Assembly: GCA_030685235.1 (NCBI GenBank)
Contig: MU839135.1
Span: forward strand, 62,001-126,000
Direction of reading: 5' to 3'
Source of the DNA: Copromyces sp. CBS 386.78
Taxonomy: Eukaryota; Ascomycota; Sordariomycetes; Sordariales; Sordariaceae
Length of the DNA stretch: 64,000 nucleotides
Within the stretch, counting starts at the first letter, position 1; each line of letters starts with the position of its first letter. Of the stretch, positions 10,697 through 22,531 are shown one piece after another. A model generated the notes under the pieces. That model saw only the letters and a list, made by a program, of their open reading frames with translations. It made no database searches and was not told where the DNA came from. Position numbers and translations under genes: made by a program.

Positions 10697-11906
10697 CTTG
10701 TTGTATGTATGTATGTATGTATGGCAAGGAACGGGTATATTGTATGGATGAGAGACCGGAGACAGATAAGGCAGAAAACAGATCAATGAAGAAAGGGGAC
10801 GGGGACTTGCTCCAGGAATTGCTCCCAGTTTATGGATGGATATCAAGTCCAGCAAAGGGAAGAAAAGCTCCTCGGTCAGCTAGATACCCCTCGCTGGATG
10901 GTCATGAGACGGGCTTCATCGAGCTGGACATATACCAAAGCCATGAATCCATGGCTTGCCATAAGCGCTTGCCTTCTCGGTCACCTCTTCCCGATTCGAT
11001 TGGAATCCTGGCTGCTCGGTAATGATTTCATTATGGCCATTGATCCAAGCCATCCCATCACTTCGGCACCGGAAAAGCCGCCAAGGCCAAGGTCCATGTC
11101 TAGCCCGGCTTTTTCGAACGAACCTCGTGGCTTCCAGACCCAGCCGCGTGTTGCCTGACAAAGCCCCTTGAGCCTTGGCCCGTCCATGGGGGACTCGCCT
11201 GGCAAGCATGGGTTTTCTTGGAACAATACTCGACTTGTCACATCATCCTACCTTTCTTAGTTCTCCCTTGGACAAGAGGGGCGTTTTTGAAAGAGAAGAG
11301 AGGGAGTGGCGTTCGCTCGGCTAGTGAGTTAGAGTAAGCCCCCTTTTCAGAAGATATACAAAGAAAAACACACGCCCTCGTGCGGTGGCTTGACATGCCA
11401 AAACAAGGGAACTTGGTGGCTGACGCTCAATCGGGAAAAATACCCGAGAGGGCCAGTCGCCTTATGTCAGGCCCTTCAGAGAAGACAAACACAACCGCCA
11501 GCCAGGTCCGTGAGGCTTGACATCTGAGGAGTCGCGGCTTTATGTTTGCTCGGCCCTGATTCCCTAATTCGAATTCCTCTCAGAGATCGACTCCGGAAGA
11601 TGCCAGTTCGGAGCCGAAGGAATGTGCTCTTCATCATTCATGACGCCCCCTATTACAGTAGTACCAATCCACGTGCGAGTAAGACAATTCTAGAAGGGAA
11701 ACTGACGGAGAATAGCAAGCTCACACCTAGTCTTCCATGATTTTCAAAGGGAGGAAATTATACCCTTCTTGCTGTGAAAACCATCGTCGCCTCTGACTGG
11801 TTTTCGTGACATTAAAAATACTATCTTGGAGTTCGGTTGGAGAAAGACGGCTAGTCCAGTATTTTGTAATGAAAAGCTTAGTCAAGCAGTCAAGACTTGG
11901 GTAAGT
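10697..11906. other. Intergenic region upstream of the Q-rich gene
   Basis: About 1.2 kb holding the promoter and 5' UTR of the minus-strand Q-rich gene (right of 10696, including a GTAT microsatellite near 10705-10722) and the 3' UTR of the radical SAM gene. Short open frames on both strands show no recognisable domain. Confidence 0.55.
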
Positions 11907-13932
11907 CTAGATGTTAAACCCATCATGCCTAGGCGGATCACAAAACCTCCACAACCCAGCTCTCTCAGCCGCCTTCCTGACACTCTCCACCTCTTTTTCG
12001 TTTACAGCCCGATTGATCTCGGCATACCGTCTTTCTTCTTTCTTGGCCTCCTCTCCTTCCATCACTTCTCCTTTCTCTCCTTCTCCAGCCGCTTCTCCCT
12101 CTCCATCCCCATTAACATTTCCCCTTCTCCTCGCCTTCACCTTCCCCACATACGCAGCCGGCCGATACTGCTCCATAATATTAACAAACAAATCCCTACT
12201 CACGTTCTCCGCCAACCACCTCATAATCTCCTTCCCCTCCTCTTCGAGGCCCGGCATAACCAAATGCCTCAAGAGCACTCCACTTTTGGCGATGCCATCG
12301 CCGGTAAAACACAAATCCCCGACCTGCGCATGCATAGCTTTGATGGACTCGCGCGCCGTGACGGCGTAGTCTTCTGCTTTCAGCAGGCGCTTGGAAGTGG
12401 ACGGTTCCCAGACTTTGAAGTCGGGTAGGTAAATGTCTATCAGGCCGTCGAGGAGGGATAAGGACTCCAAGGAGTCGTAGGAGGAGGTGTTGTAGATGAT
12501 GGGGACGCGCAGGCCTTGGGAGCGCGCGTGCAGGATGGAGAGGGCTACTTGGGGGACGACGCTGTGGTTCGTGAAAGGGAAGAGAAACATGTGTACGTCA
12601 GCCTTTGTTCTGGCGATTTGATATGCCGTGCCGTGTCATCTGGGGAACGGGATCCTAGCCGGTGTCGGTAGTACATGGATTGATACGAGATCCCAAATCT
12701 GGGGTACGTTTCTGGGGGCAGAAGTATGTTAGTAGGTAGGTAGGTGATGAAGACTCACTGTTCAGGGGTAATAAGGTTGATGTTGTGCACATTCCCGACT
12801 TCTTGCAGCTTGATGTACCAGTCACCCAGCTCTTCGGGCGTCAAGTCCATGCCGTTTCGCTGGTGAGAGATGTCGTGGTTTTGGCAGAAGACGCAGCGGA
12901 GGTTGCACATGCTTCAACCCATGGCATCGTCGTCAGTCCCAGACTCCCAATGTTACTTCTCTTGACACTAGTCGATAAAGTGACAGTAGGTACTCACCTG
13001 AAGAAAACCGAACCACTCCCATGATGACCTTGAATGCATGGCTCTGTTCATCACAGTGACTCCAGTCAACAATCCAGACTTGCATCGATTTTCCCGTCCC
13101 TTACATGATGATCCATGCTGAGAGAGAGTACGCCACCAAAGCCACCCTGCCGGTTCTTGATCAAACCCCTTCTTTCATCATCAAAACGGATAATTCCCAT
13201 CCAATGACATTCATCAATCCCTCCTCTTTGAAGATGCCCCGAACCGGACGAACCGCTCCCTTGCTACTCCCACCTCGTTTTTCGCCCAATCACCCTGCTG
13301 CCCCTTGCCGCCGCCACAGTAAAACCAAGAACAATCCGAACGGCCTCACCCATCTCGGCCATAAACCCAAACTCCAAACCCCATCCCTCATCAGCATCCG
13401 CCAAACACCAGAGCTGGACATCCAGACCCTGATACCCGAACACCAAACTCATCATCATCATCATGTACCATTCAAACCGCATCACAAAATACCCAGAAAA
13501 CCAAAAAAAGACAGTAAACAAGAGAAAATACTCACCTTCCCCAAAATGCGGCGCAATAACATTAACCTTGACCTTCTCCCCAATCAGACACCACCCCGTC
13601 CTTTCGTAGCGATTCACTCCACACTTCCTCGGACACAGGTTGCACTTGGCCAGATGGGCGTAGGCTTGCGATCGCTTCTTTGATGCGTCGATTTCAGAGA
13701 GTTGGAGGTAGCGGGGGACGTAGGAGTCGAGGAGGAAGGGGGGTGCTAGATGGAGGGATCTTTTTTGGGACTGGGACTTTGTGATGATGATGGGGAATGG
13801 ATTGGGTCGGGGTGTGGTGGTGGTCATGTGAGGTTTGTATGATAGGAGACGTTTGGTGGCTATGATGGGGAGGAGGACTCGGGGAATGACTCGGGGGATT
13901 GATGAGAGGTGGTGGTGGTGTAGGGTAAGCAT
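11907..13932 (-). CDS. Radical SAM protein, PflX-like (COG1313), probably mitochondrial
   Basis: Predicted exons on the minus strand: 13932-13536, 13043-12998, 12911-12759, 12561-11907, giving 416 residues with every junction in phase. The protein has the PflX order: LAKCNLCPRKCGVNR with a downstream Cys; then APHFGEEPCIQGHHGSGS and VFFSMCNLRCVFCQNHDISH, holding the [4Fe-4S] radical-SAM motif C-x3-C-x2-C; then LITPEH-VVPQVALSIL, YNTSSYD, IYLPDFK and LVMPG. Proteins of this family are annotated as homologues of pyruvate formate-lyase activators; the substrate is unknown. The first ~50 residues are rich in His, Arg and hydroxylated residues and lack acids, suggesting a mitochondrial presequence. 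A Gly/Glu/Lys-rich insertion of about 50 residues near the C terminus is not part of the bacterial core. The start at 13932 is the first ATG of the exon; an internal ATG at 13827 is an alternative. Confidence 0.87.
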
Positions 13933-14397
13933 CTTGTTGGTAACTGCTTGAGTGCGAAATGATCAAGGACGCGCTCAAGTTAGAGAGAGATGGTAGGTAA
14001 AAGGATGAACGGAAGTGAATGAGTGTCGCTGCCCTGAAATGACCGAAACGAAACGAGGTTGTCGTGAAATGTGGAACCACACCGAGCGAGCCGTGCTGTG
14101 GCAAGTATGCACTAACAATTTCCACTATATACACACAAGCCAAGTACTTTTCGGACCACCACCCACCAACCAACCACGCAGCGACGATGTCGCAAACCAA
14201 TGATGCTTTTCGCTCGTGCGAGTTGTAACAAAAAGGAAACAATTTCTTCTTTCCTGGGTATGAATCGATGGAATGTGGACATGATGCCTCTCTATATACA
14301 ATAGCAGTAGTAGTACTCCCCAAAAGTAAAAAGCCCAGGTGATGATGATGATGACTTAACACAAAAACAATTATTTTCCCCTTGTCTCAAACAACAT
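13933..14397. other. Intergenic region, radical SAM promoter and BMS1 3' end
   Basis: Short spacer between two minus-strand genes. Nothing beyond the expected promoter and UTR sequence was seen; a short ATC-type repeat lies near 14340. Confidence 0.55.
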
Positions 14398-17300
14398 TTA
14401 CCTCCTCCTTTTACCACCACCACCCTGATCACCGCTAGGACCGCGCTTCTTACCCTCCCTCTCCCAGTAGGCCTTCTTCTCCTTCTTCTCCTTGCTCTGG
14501 ATGCGCTCCTCGGCCTCCTCCAGCCTCTTCCTGTACTTTTCGTGCTGCTCCGCCTTCTTGGCCTTGCGCTTCTCCACCACCTCCTTGCGGATGGTCGTGA
14601 GCTTCTGCATGAGATCGCGCGCCTTCTTCTCCTCGCCGCGGACGACGACCGCGCGCTTCTGCATGTACGTCTCCTTCTTCTGCTTCTTGGTTTGGATGAT
14701 CTGCGACTTGAAGGGCAGCTCGGCCGCGAGGGCACGTGGGATACGGAGAGGGTTGAACCGACGGGTCTCGCGCTCGATCTTGCGGTACGCCGAGTTCTTG
14801 TCGAGCGGCGTGGCCATGTTCTGGTCGCGCCGGACCTCACCTGTCAGCCGCATGCTCTGCCAGCCGACCAGGTTGGTGGCCGGGTTGTAGAACCGGTGCG
14901 GCTTGATGGGGTACCACGCGCGCAGGAACACAATGTCGCTGAGCAGGATCTTGTCCTCAAACGTGGCACGGAAGTGGCCGTCGGGCTTGGCGAGGGCGCG
15001 CTTGATCTGACCGCGAATGCCCGAAACGGTCTTGATGGAAGCACCCTCGAACTTGGCGATTTCCAGCGCCGAGTTGAACATGTCCTTGATGAAGGCCGTG
15101 TTCTTGAAGATCTTGTACGGTGTACCAGTCTGGACCATTGTTAGCATCTGACACGTTCAATAAATCAGCCAAGAACAACATACCAGCTTGAGCTTCTTGA
15201 CGATCTCGGTAGACTCGTCTACGCTCAATACTGTACCGGTGGCCGCGATACGGAATCCGGGGTTGGTGGATGAGAAGGACTGGAAACATGTGAAACCAGT
15301 GTTGGGGGCACACAGGGGGCCGTAGAAGGTACCGAAGCAGTGCATATGCTCCGGAGTATACTTCAACATTCTGTTTCTCGTGCGTGAATCAGAGATGGAG
15401 TAAATGGGAAGGGACTGGAATCGGCGCCAGCCGAGCGAGAAGATGAGGGGATCTCCCGTCTTGAGAATCTTCTTGTGCCAACGGTGCTTCTTGATTCTGA
15501 CTTGTACAAAGCCGAACCTGTCCTCCGTAGCCGAGAGACCTCCGACAACGATGGGCATCCGTGGCCTGAAGTTCTTGACAAACTCTGCTGGGACACCCTC
15601 GATGACCATCCTGGCGTACTTGCCAGCCTTGTAACCTTCGACAGCTACTCTTTGACTCTCATCAAGGTTTTCGTACTCCGCCTTGTTGATGTCGAGCTGC
15701 TTCTGGATCATGGCCTTTTGAGCATCATACCAGTCGTCCTCTCCAAACTCCTCATCGTTGCCACCTTCTCGCCTGGCGATCGCCTTGTCGTTCTTGAAAC
15801 CTTCACGATCTTCCTCTTCGAAGCGAAGCTTGAGCTCCTCCTTTCGGCGGGCGTTCTTCTCACGCTCGGCTTCTAGGCTTTCTGCTGGCTGCTCCTCTTC
15901 GTCCTCCTCCTCCTCTCCATCCTCGTCGTCGCCGTGCTTCTCCCCTGTCTCGAGATCCTCGAAAGCGCCATCACCTTCGTCGTCCTCGTCTTCGTCATCA
16001 AGACCCTCGAAATCCGAACCACCTTCGCCCTCACCATCAGCCTCGTCAAGTAGGTTGGCGGTGGCGAACTTGTTCCGGAGAGCCTCCACGGCGTCCTTGT
16101 CGGACCACTTGGCCTCTAGTTGTTCGTAGTCGAACTTGGGAATCATACGATCCTCCCAAGAGTCTTCCCGGTCCTCCTTGCCAGTCCTCTTGAAGAAGGT
16201 TTCGTCGTCCTCTTCAATATCCTCCTCAATATCCTCCTCCTCATCCTGGCCCGCCCATTTCTTGATGGCTTCTGTGGGAGCCATCGATTCGTCGTACATG
16301 TATCTCGCAAGGTCGACAGCGCGGAAAGGTTTCCTCCTTCCGTGTAGTTGACTTGCGCGCTCCATCATGTTGTCCTTCCACTTGAGCTCAGGATCCTCCT
16401 CGTCATCCTCGTCGTCGTCAAAGTCGGATCCTTGGTCTTCGTCGCCGGATATCGAACCGAGGTCGGAGTCACTGTCGGCAAACGCAATGTCGTCTTCTTG
16501 GTCTTCGTCAACCTGTTTTTTGAACATCTTGCCCAACTTCATCTCATTAAACTCGGACTCGACATCGGAACCGTCCTCCATCTCATCATCGTCCTCGCCG
16601 CTCTCGAAGCCCTCGTCTTCAGGAAGATTTCCACTCTCGCCCTCGGCAAGTCTGGCGGTTCTTCGGCTTTTGCGGCCAGTGTTTCCGATATCCTCGTCCT
16701 CGGCAGGGAGCTGGCTGATCTTTTGTCCGCTCGCGAACAGCTTGACACCTTCGTCCGTCTGACCGAGGAGGCGCCTCTCGCTCTGCAAGTCGATAATAAG
16801 CTGTTCTCCTTCACCGCGCTCGACCCCCACGGCATCCTTGTCGAATGTGAAGCCGTTCTCCCTGGTGATAACGATGTGGTCGCCAGTAATCTTCAAGCCG
16901 CTGCGGTCGGCCATGGGCGCCCAAAGCTTCTTGTCCTTCTCGTCGAGTCGCCTCCTGCCGGTCTTGCCAGCGGCCTTGGCTAGCGCTTGTTCCATAGCGG
17001 GTGTCGGGCAAGGATCCGGCAATTGTTCGATCTCTTTGAGTGTGAAGTCGCCCAAACCAGCAATATGTACTCTTTGGCCATCGGCGGAGAAGTTCGTACC
17101 ACGGAGGTAGCCGGAGAGCTCGATCGTTCGGTCGCATTTCTCGTCTTGTTCGATCTGGGTGGGATGAGTGACGTCGCGGTAGCTGTCGATAATGGTATAA
17201 GGGTGGGTATTGCGCCAGATGAGCGGGCGGGGGTTCTTCATGACGGACAAGAAGCGGGAGAGGTTGTGGATTTCGCGATCGGGGTAACGGCCGTTGAGAA

Positions 17301-18053
17301 CACCGGAAAGGTAGAAAAGGTGGGCGCCTTGGTAGAGTTCGCTCCAAAGCCTGTGCTTCAACCTCTTCTTGGCGTCCTTGAGTGCCTGGGGTTTCCTGAA
17401 CAAGTCGAGATGTGTGAGGATGCCGAAAACGTTGCCGGGCATACCGGTGGCGGCGAGGACGTTAAGGAACTCCATAGTCTCCATCTCGAATCCGAAGTTT
17501 CCATCAATCATCAGGAGGACAATGTCGGCCACCTTTGCGATGTCGACCATGGCCTCGAGTTCGTTGGCGCATTCGATAAACGTCAATCTCTGCTTCTTGG
17601 AGGTGACGACCGTGATGGGTCCCACGGGATCCTGGATGGTTTCCTTTGCATATCTTCTAATGAAGGACTTGAGGAGGGTGGTCTTTCCTACACCGGGGGG
17701 GCCAACGATGGCAACGAGTCTCGGGGGCGGTTCATCGGGGACACGGTCGATGGCGGGGACGTGGAGGCGTTTCTCTTTGATCTGTCGGACGACACCAGTC
17801 AGTGATTGATGGTCATGGAAGGACTGTCTGTCTTCTTACATCGTGGGATCTGGCGGCTTGTCTAGCAAGCTTACCGGGGTTGGAGAAGGCGAAGGCCTTG
17901 GGGTTCTTTTCTGCAGGGACGGTCAGTACTGGAAAGCAACGATAAGAAAAGAAAACAAACGGATCAAAACATACCACCTGTATGCTTGGAGCCCGTCTTC
18001 TCCTTGGACTTTTTGGAAGCCCGATGGGGTTTGTGGGCTTGGACGTCGGCCAT
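14398..18053 (-). CDS. bms1: Ribosome biogenesis GTPase Bms1
   Basis: Nucleolar GTPase of the small-subunit processome that works with Rcl1 in early 40S maturation. Predicted minus-strand exons: 18053-17975, 17910-17840, 17781-15184, 15129-14398, all in phase, total 1159 residues (yeast Bms1 is 1183). Visible: a basic N terminus (KPHRASKKSKEKTGSKH), the P-loop GPPGVGKTT near residue 76, GPITVV and LTFIECANELEAMVD, the switch-region DIVLLMIDGNFGFEMETMEFLN, an AARP2CN region with VHIAGLGDFTL, a long Asp/Glu-rich middle section, and the C-terminal DUF663 block (GVPAEFVKNFRPRMPIVVGG, RFGFVQVRIKKHRWHKKILK, CFGTFYGPLCAPNTGF, KNTAFIKDMFNS) ending in a basic coiled-coil tail. A cluster of GATA motifs lies about 170 bp upstream of the start. 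Confidence 0.96.
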
Positions 18054-19261
18054 GGTTACGGCTGGTGTCCGTGAACTTGTTTTGCAAGTTCAGTATGAAT
18101 AGATACGCGATGGCAGGTAGGTGCAAGTGGAATATACGACGGGACTCGCTTCCAATTCAACTGCCAAAAAAGCTCCAGAAATTTTCGGGTGGTCGAATTT
18201 CTGATGGACCGCCAAGGTCCTTATCGATAAGCGATAAGAAGTCTGGTGGGCCCTGGTCGCTTCCACTTCAGTTCCAGGTTCCCGGCAGGCGATCCCCGGC
18301 AGCAGTACCGCTTTTTCTCATTCAAACTGGATTTGACTAGCACACAAGCGGTAGTGTAGAGCGGGAAAGGACATGCGGGGGGAGTTCGAGACCCTGACAG
18401 GCAGGGCAGTCATGACCCCCGCCTGAAGTCTTGGAACCTTCAACGGCAACAAACAGTCGAACCCAGGCGCTTTCGACTCTGGAACTAGAGCACTTGGTCA
18501 CATTTTCAATCTCCAATCATTACTGAGCTTTGTCTTCGGAGTAAATATTCATGAGACTTGAACGTAGGCTTAGACTTAATTGGTTGAGACGTCTTTGGCT
18601 GTCTCAAGCAGGACCATAACAGGGACCGCTCTTGCAACCAGTGTTGACAACCACTCCCAGAGTCCCAATCCACTCTTGTTTCGAATCTCTCAACAAACAC
18701 TTGTTAAAGTTACGACTCACAGCCATGGCATCCCATCTTGCACAACACACCATTACGAGGATTACATACGTGATTGGCGTAGAAAGGGGGGTGATTCCAG
18801 GAGGCTATGGCGTATAAGGCTTTGAGCAGCGAGATGGTCGGTAGATGACTGGATCGGGTTCTCCGCGGGAAGGGAAGGGGGACCAAGTGTTAGTGTTGTC
18901 TCAACCCGCGCCTAAGCGCTATTACATCTGCCCTCTTTCGTTTGCGAGGTTGGACCGTTGGGCGCCGAGAGATGAAGGATTGTCACTGTCGCCCCACGCC
19001 TGGCAACCTGAACCAAAAGAGTGTCACAAGTTCACAAACGACCTGCGGCAGGCTGTTGCTGGCAGGCGCTGCAAATCGGGACCCAAGTGGATATGACGTA
19101 TCATGCGCTCCAGAGGATGCATGTATAAGATGCTCCATCGTCCGCTCCTCCAGACTCAGTACCACCTCTCCAAGTTCACGACAAAACACCATACTCGGTT
19201 TCTCTATATCCACCCAGCAACACCAACTTTCTCACTACACAAACCACTTAGTACCGCAAAC
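18054..19261. promoter_or_regulatory. Divergent region between BMS1 and the I9 inhibitor gene
   Basis: 1.2 kb shared upstream region. At 18220-18231 is a perfect palindrome CTTATCGATAAG directly followed by another CGATAAG, i.e. three GATA-factor-type motifs within 20 bp. No coding region was found. Confidence 0.45.
18220..18237. promoter_or_regulatory. GATA-motif cluster with 12-bp palindrome
   Basis: The sequence shows CTTATCGATAAG followed by CGATAAG: two motifs in one orientation and one inverted. They match the HGATAR consensus of fungal GATA factors. The site lies about 170 bp before the BMS1 start codon. Function is inferred only. Confidence 0.35.
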
Positions 19262-19613
19262 ATGCCTTCCTACATTGTAAGCATGCCAGACTCACGCCCA
19301 ACAACTCCTATGACAACCCTACTAACTTGCTCACCACGACAGGTCACCCTCAAGGACGACGCCAGCGACGAGCAGATCGCCAAGACCAAGGAGGACGTCA
19401 AGGCCCAGGGCGGCCAGATCGGCCACGAGTACACTCTCATCAAGGCTTTCCAGTAAGACACACCCCCAAAGACGTCTCCAAGAATAGGACACAGAAGCTG
19501 ACACACTCTTGTCAAACCACAGGGCCATCTTCCCCGAGGGCCATGTCCAGAGCCTTGACAGCCACGAGCACGTCAAGGACGTCGAGGCGGACCAGGAGGT
19601 TAGAACCCAGTAA
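19262..19613 (+). CDS. Small I9-type peptidase inhibitor (proteinase B inhibitor 2-like)
   Basis: A 71-residue protein in three exons: 19262-19276, 19343-19452, 19523-19613. Splicing yields MPSYIVTLKDDASDEQIAKTKEDVK and then AQGGQIGHEYTLIKAF-QAIFPEG, then HVQSLDSHEHVKDVEADQEVRTQ. This is the inhibitor I9 fold, equivalent to a free-standing subtilisin propeptide: Y-I-V-x-LK at the start, GG-x-I-x-H-x-Y in the middle, HV...V-x-x-VE-x-D near the end. Yeast Pbi2 (75 residues) inhibits vacuolar proteinase B and takes part in vacuole fusion; a similar cytosolic role is inferred. The first coding exon is only 15 bp, so automated annotation easily misses it. It is on the same strand as the downstream dehydrogenase kinase, 645 bp apart. 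Confidence 0.92.
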
Positions 19614-20258
19614 AGGAGCGCATCCGAGTTAAACAAGATGGTTTGAAGCATTAGGCGTCAAGGGCGGGGTACACTGGGAAATCAAGATATTACACTAGAA
19701 CGGGAAGGACATGGGATGGAGATGATCTGGTGATGGATCTCACCTATGCGGGGCACCAATCGCGGGGTAACACTCAGCGAGAGGTTAGACAGCGACAGGG
19801 GGGGCTTTACATGCCCAACGGCTTCGCTGTCCACTAAAACCGGCTGTGCATTTCCAGTTAGATAGAGCGGGCGGCCATGTGATGATTGTTATGAATTCAA
19901 AGAAAGATATCCAACTTGGGAAAGTTATGCATTGAACTGTTTGATGGAATTGCTTCACGTGGACACCGAACCGACAGGAGACAGCCCAGCCCTCAAGGTG
20001 CTTCCAGCCTCCAAGAGGCCCTGCGGCCTGGGCAGCCCCTTATCGCTCGACCTATCGATTGGACCACGATAAAGCGGTAACTGCTAGGTGTGTCATCCCG
20101 TCGCGGCGCTGATGGCACGCACACTGGATGACAAGCACACACGACCTAACTGCACTCTCCACCGGACCTCGACCGGACCAGAGGAGGACCCTTACCATAG
20201 TACTTGCACCAAAAAGTCCCCAATCAATCAGAAACCCGCTACCAGACAACATGCCGAC
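19614..20258 (+). promoter_or_regulatory. I9 inhibitor 3' UTR and dehydrogenase-kinase promoter
   Basis: No gene seen. Three GATA-type motifs cluster at about 20039-20074 (TTATCG, CTATCGATT, CGATAAAG), roughly 190 bp upstream of the kinase start codon. Their regulatory role is inferred. Confidence 0.35.
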
Positions 20259-21722
20259 ATGAAATTCACCGTGAGGCCGTCGAGGTTCCCCAGCCCTCTC
20301 AAGGCCTCCTTGTTGAGATCAAAGTCAAACTACCCGAGACTGTATTCCCTCTTTCACAACCACCAGGGCAGACCCCATTACGATCGCCCGCTCAGCAGTC
20401 GCCATGAGCTAGAGGACCAAGTCCCATGGCTGGCTAGCCAGCCTCTACACCAGCTGAGTCTGGCCGATCTCGTCAAGTAAACAAACAATTCCCCTTTTCT
20501 CTCTTTCGTCTGTATCGAACCCAGCTAACATTCATGTGCTTCCTCCAGACACGGCCGGCCCCCTCTCTCGGCCGAAGCCCTCCTCTCCTCAGCGCGCTTC
20601 ACCCTCTCCCTTCTCCCCATCCGCCTCGCCCACCGCATCCAAGCCCTGCGCAACCTGCCCTACATCGTCGTGTCCAACCCCAACATCTCGCGCATCTACA
20701 ACAACTACCAGCACTCCTTGTCCACCTTACTCCCCTGGCAAGGCAAGACCATCTCCACCCTCGACGACGAAATCAAATTCACCCAAGTCCTCGCCGAGCT
20801 CGTCCAGACGCACACCGACACCATCCCCATCCTCGCCAAAGGCTTCATCGAATGCCGCAAGTACATCTCCTCGGAGGAAGTGACCCGCTTCCTCGATGAA
20901 CACCTGCGCGCCCGCATCGGCACCCGCCTGGTAGCAGAACAGCACATAGCCCTGCACTACAGCTCCACCCCCCATTTCGACCCGGAAGCCAGCCCCACTC
21001 CCTGCCCGGAGCCGGAAACGCACCCGTCATACATCGGCGTCATCGACACCGCCCTGCGGCCCGCGAACCTGATCGATTCCTGCGGGGGCTTCGTAGCCGA
21101 CATCTGCGAGCTCAACTACGGCGTGCGGCCCGAATGGGTCGTCGACGGCGCGCCGGACGCTAGCTTTGCATTCGTGCCCATGCACCTCGAGTACATCGTC
21201 ACGGAGCTGCTCAAGAACGCGTTCCGAGCGACGGTCGAAAACGGCATGAGCCGCGAGCCGGTCGTCATAACCATTGCGCCCGAGCCGGCGAGCAGTCCCG
21301 CCTCGGCCGCAACACCCGGTGTATACTCGGATTGTCCGTCGAAACCCTCCAACGAAGGCAAAGCAAAAGCGCACGACATTATCCCGTTACATGATCATGC
21401 CCCCGGCGTGACCATCAGGATTAGGGATAGGGGAGGGGGGATCAACCCGGATGTGCTGCCGGAAATTTGGGGGTACTCATTTACCACGTTTAACGAGGGG
21501 GAGGAGGAGCCACCTGGAGCAGGGGCGTGGGGCGAGGAAGCCATGGGACTGATTTCGACGACGGGCGTGGGCGGGAGCACGATTGCCGGCTTGGGGTATG
21601 GACTGCCGTTGAGCAGGGCGTATGCTGAGTACTTTGGGGGAGGGATTGCGGTGCAGAGTTTGTATGGGTGGGGGACGGATGTGTATTTGAGGCTGAAGGG
21701 GGTGGGGAAGATCGAGTATTGA
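20259..21722 (+). CDS. Mitochondrial pyruvate / branched-chain 2-oxoacid dehydrogenase kinase
   Basis: Two exons, 20259-20476 and 20549-21722, give 463 residues. The enzyme phosphorylates and inactivates a mitochondrial 2-oxoacid dehydrogenase E1 using a GHKL-type ATP fold. The N terminus (MKFTVRPSRFPSPLKASLLR) is Arg/Ser-rich without acidic residues, as in a matrix presequence. The four-helix region contains RLAHRIQALRNLPYIVVSNP and YNNYQHSLSTL. The ATP site has the N-box ELLKNAFRA near residue 292, the G1 box DRGGGI, and the G2 box GLGYGLPLSRAYAEYFGG near residue 420. An acidic/Pro insertion of ~50 residues sits between N and G1 boxes. Sequence alone does not tell me whether the target is pyruvate dehydrogenase (Pkp1/Pkp2-like) or the branched-chain complex. 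It is convergent with chs-7. Confidence 0.92.
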
Positions 21723-22531
21723 TGCTTACCTACCAACCTCTGATGACGGCCGGTCAGTCTGTCGGCCGGTCGGTACGCTGTTTTATATATATATCATGTC
21801 AAATGTTAGTTTGAGCATAGTATGGGTTAAGGGACTCAAAGTTATAGGTCAGGATTCCAGGAGCCAGGTCTTCAGACCACCTATGCCGTTTTCGTTTTCT
21901 TTTTTTTTGCTCGTGACTCAGGATTGAAACTTGTGGTTCTATAGATGCGTTAAACCTTGGTTTTAACCACCCTCTTCTCTTGGACATGTACAACTACATT
22001 GTTACTTCCCATATCACGGTTCCTCATGAGAGTGTATCGTTTCCGTATATCCTTCTCGTGAGTCCATGGAGTACTGTCTCCCAACATCAAGTCACATGAC
22101 GGGAGATCGGTAGGCCCAGTAGGGTCATTCTTATAAAAATGGCCGACGAGATTGAATAACTGTAACGTTGTTTTAACTATCAAACACGCCTTCAACGTCC
22201 CTTCAGTCTTCAACCAACGTTAGGACAAGTATTCAATCACCCCAAGTAAGCATACGCGTGAGTGTAAATGCAAAAAAAATACATTGCTATGATATGATAT
22301 AACTACCCAAAACTTTAAAGCCAAAAAATGAAACATCCAAAAAAGATAGTATCTATGCTACTATGTCCATTAATATCTTTTCAATCACCAGCGATAAGTA
22401 TCCAAGAGCCATCCTATCCATCCGTCCAAACAAACTTTCAATAACTTCAATACCCGGCATCCATTATGACATGAATCAGGTTCCGCGCCGTCCTTCAAGT
22501 ACGTAACGTCAGATCACATGTTTCACACACT
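21723..22531. other. Convergent intergenic region (kinase and chs-7 3' ends)
   Basis: AT-rich spacer with a TATA-type run at 21783-21795 and short A or T tracts. It should contain both 3' UTRs. No gene or repeat family recognised. Confidence 0.6.

Noticed and set aside
12640..12720. Frame reading NVPQIWDLV inside the fourth-exon-side intron of the radical SAM gene, like the family's VPQ motif
   Set aside because: The downstream exon already supplies VVPQVALSIL directly after LITPEH, in phase. Including the extra segment would duplicate the motif and meets a stop or no donor.
18361..18420. GTTCGAGAC box-B-like sequence suggesting a tRNA gene
   Set aside because: The flanking bases do not form a T-arm stem, and no acceptor stem or anticodon arm can be drawn.
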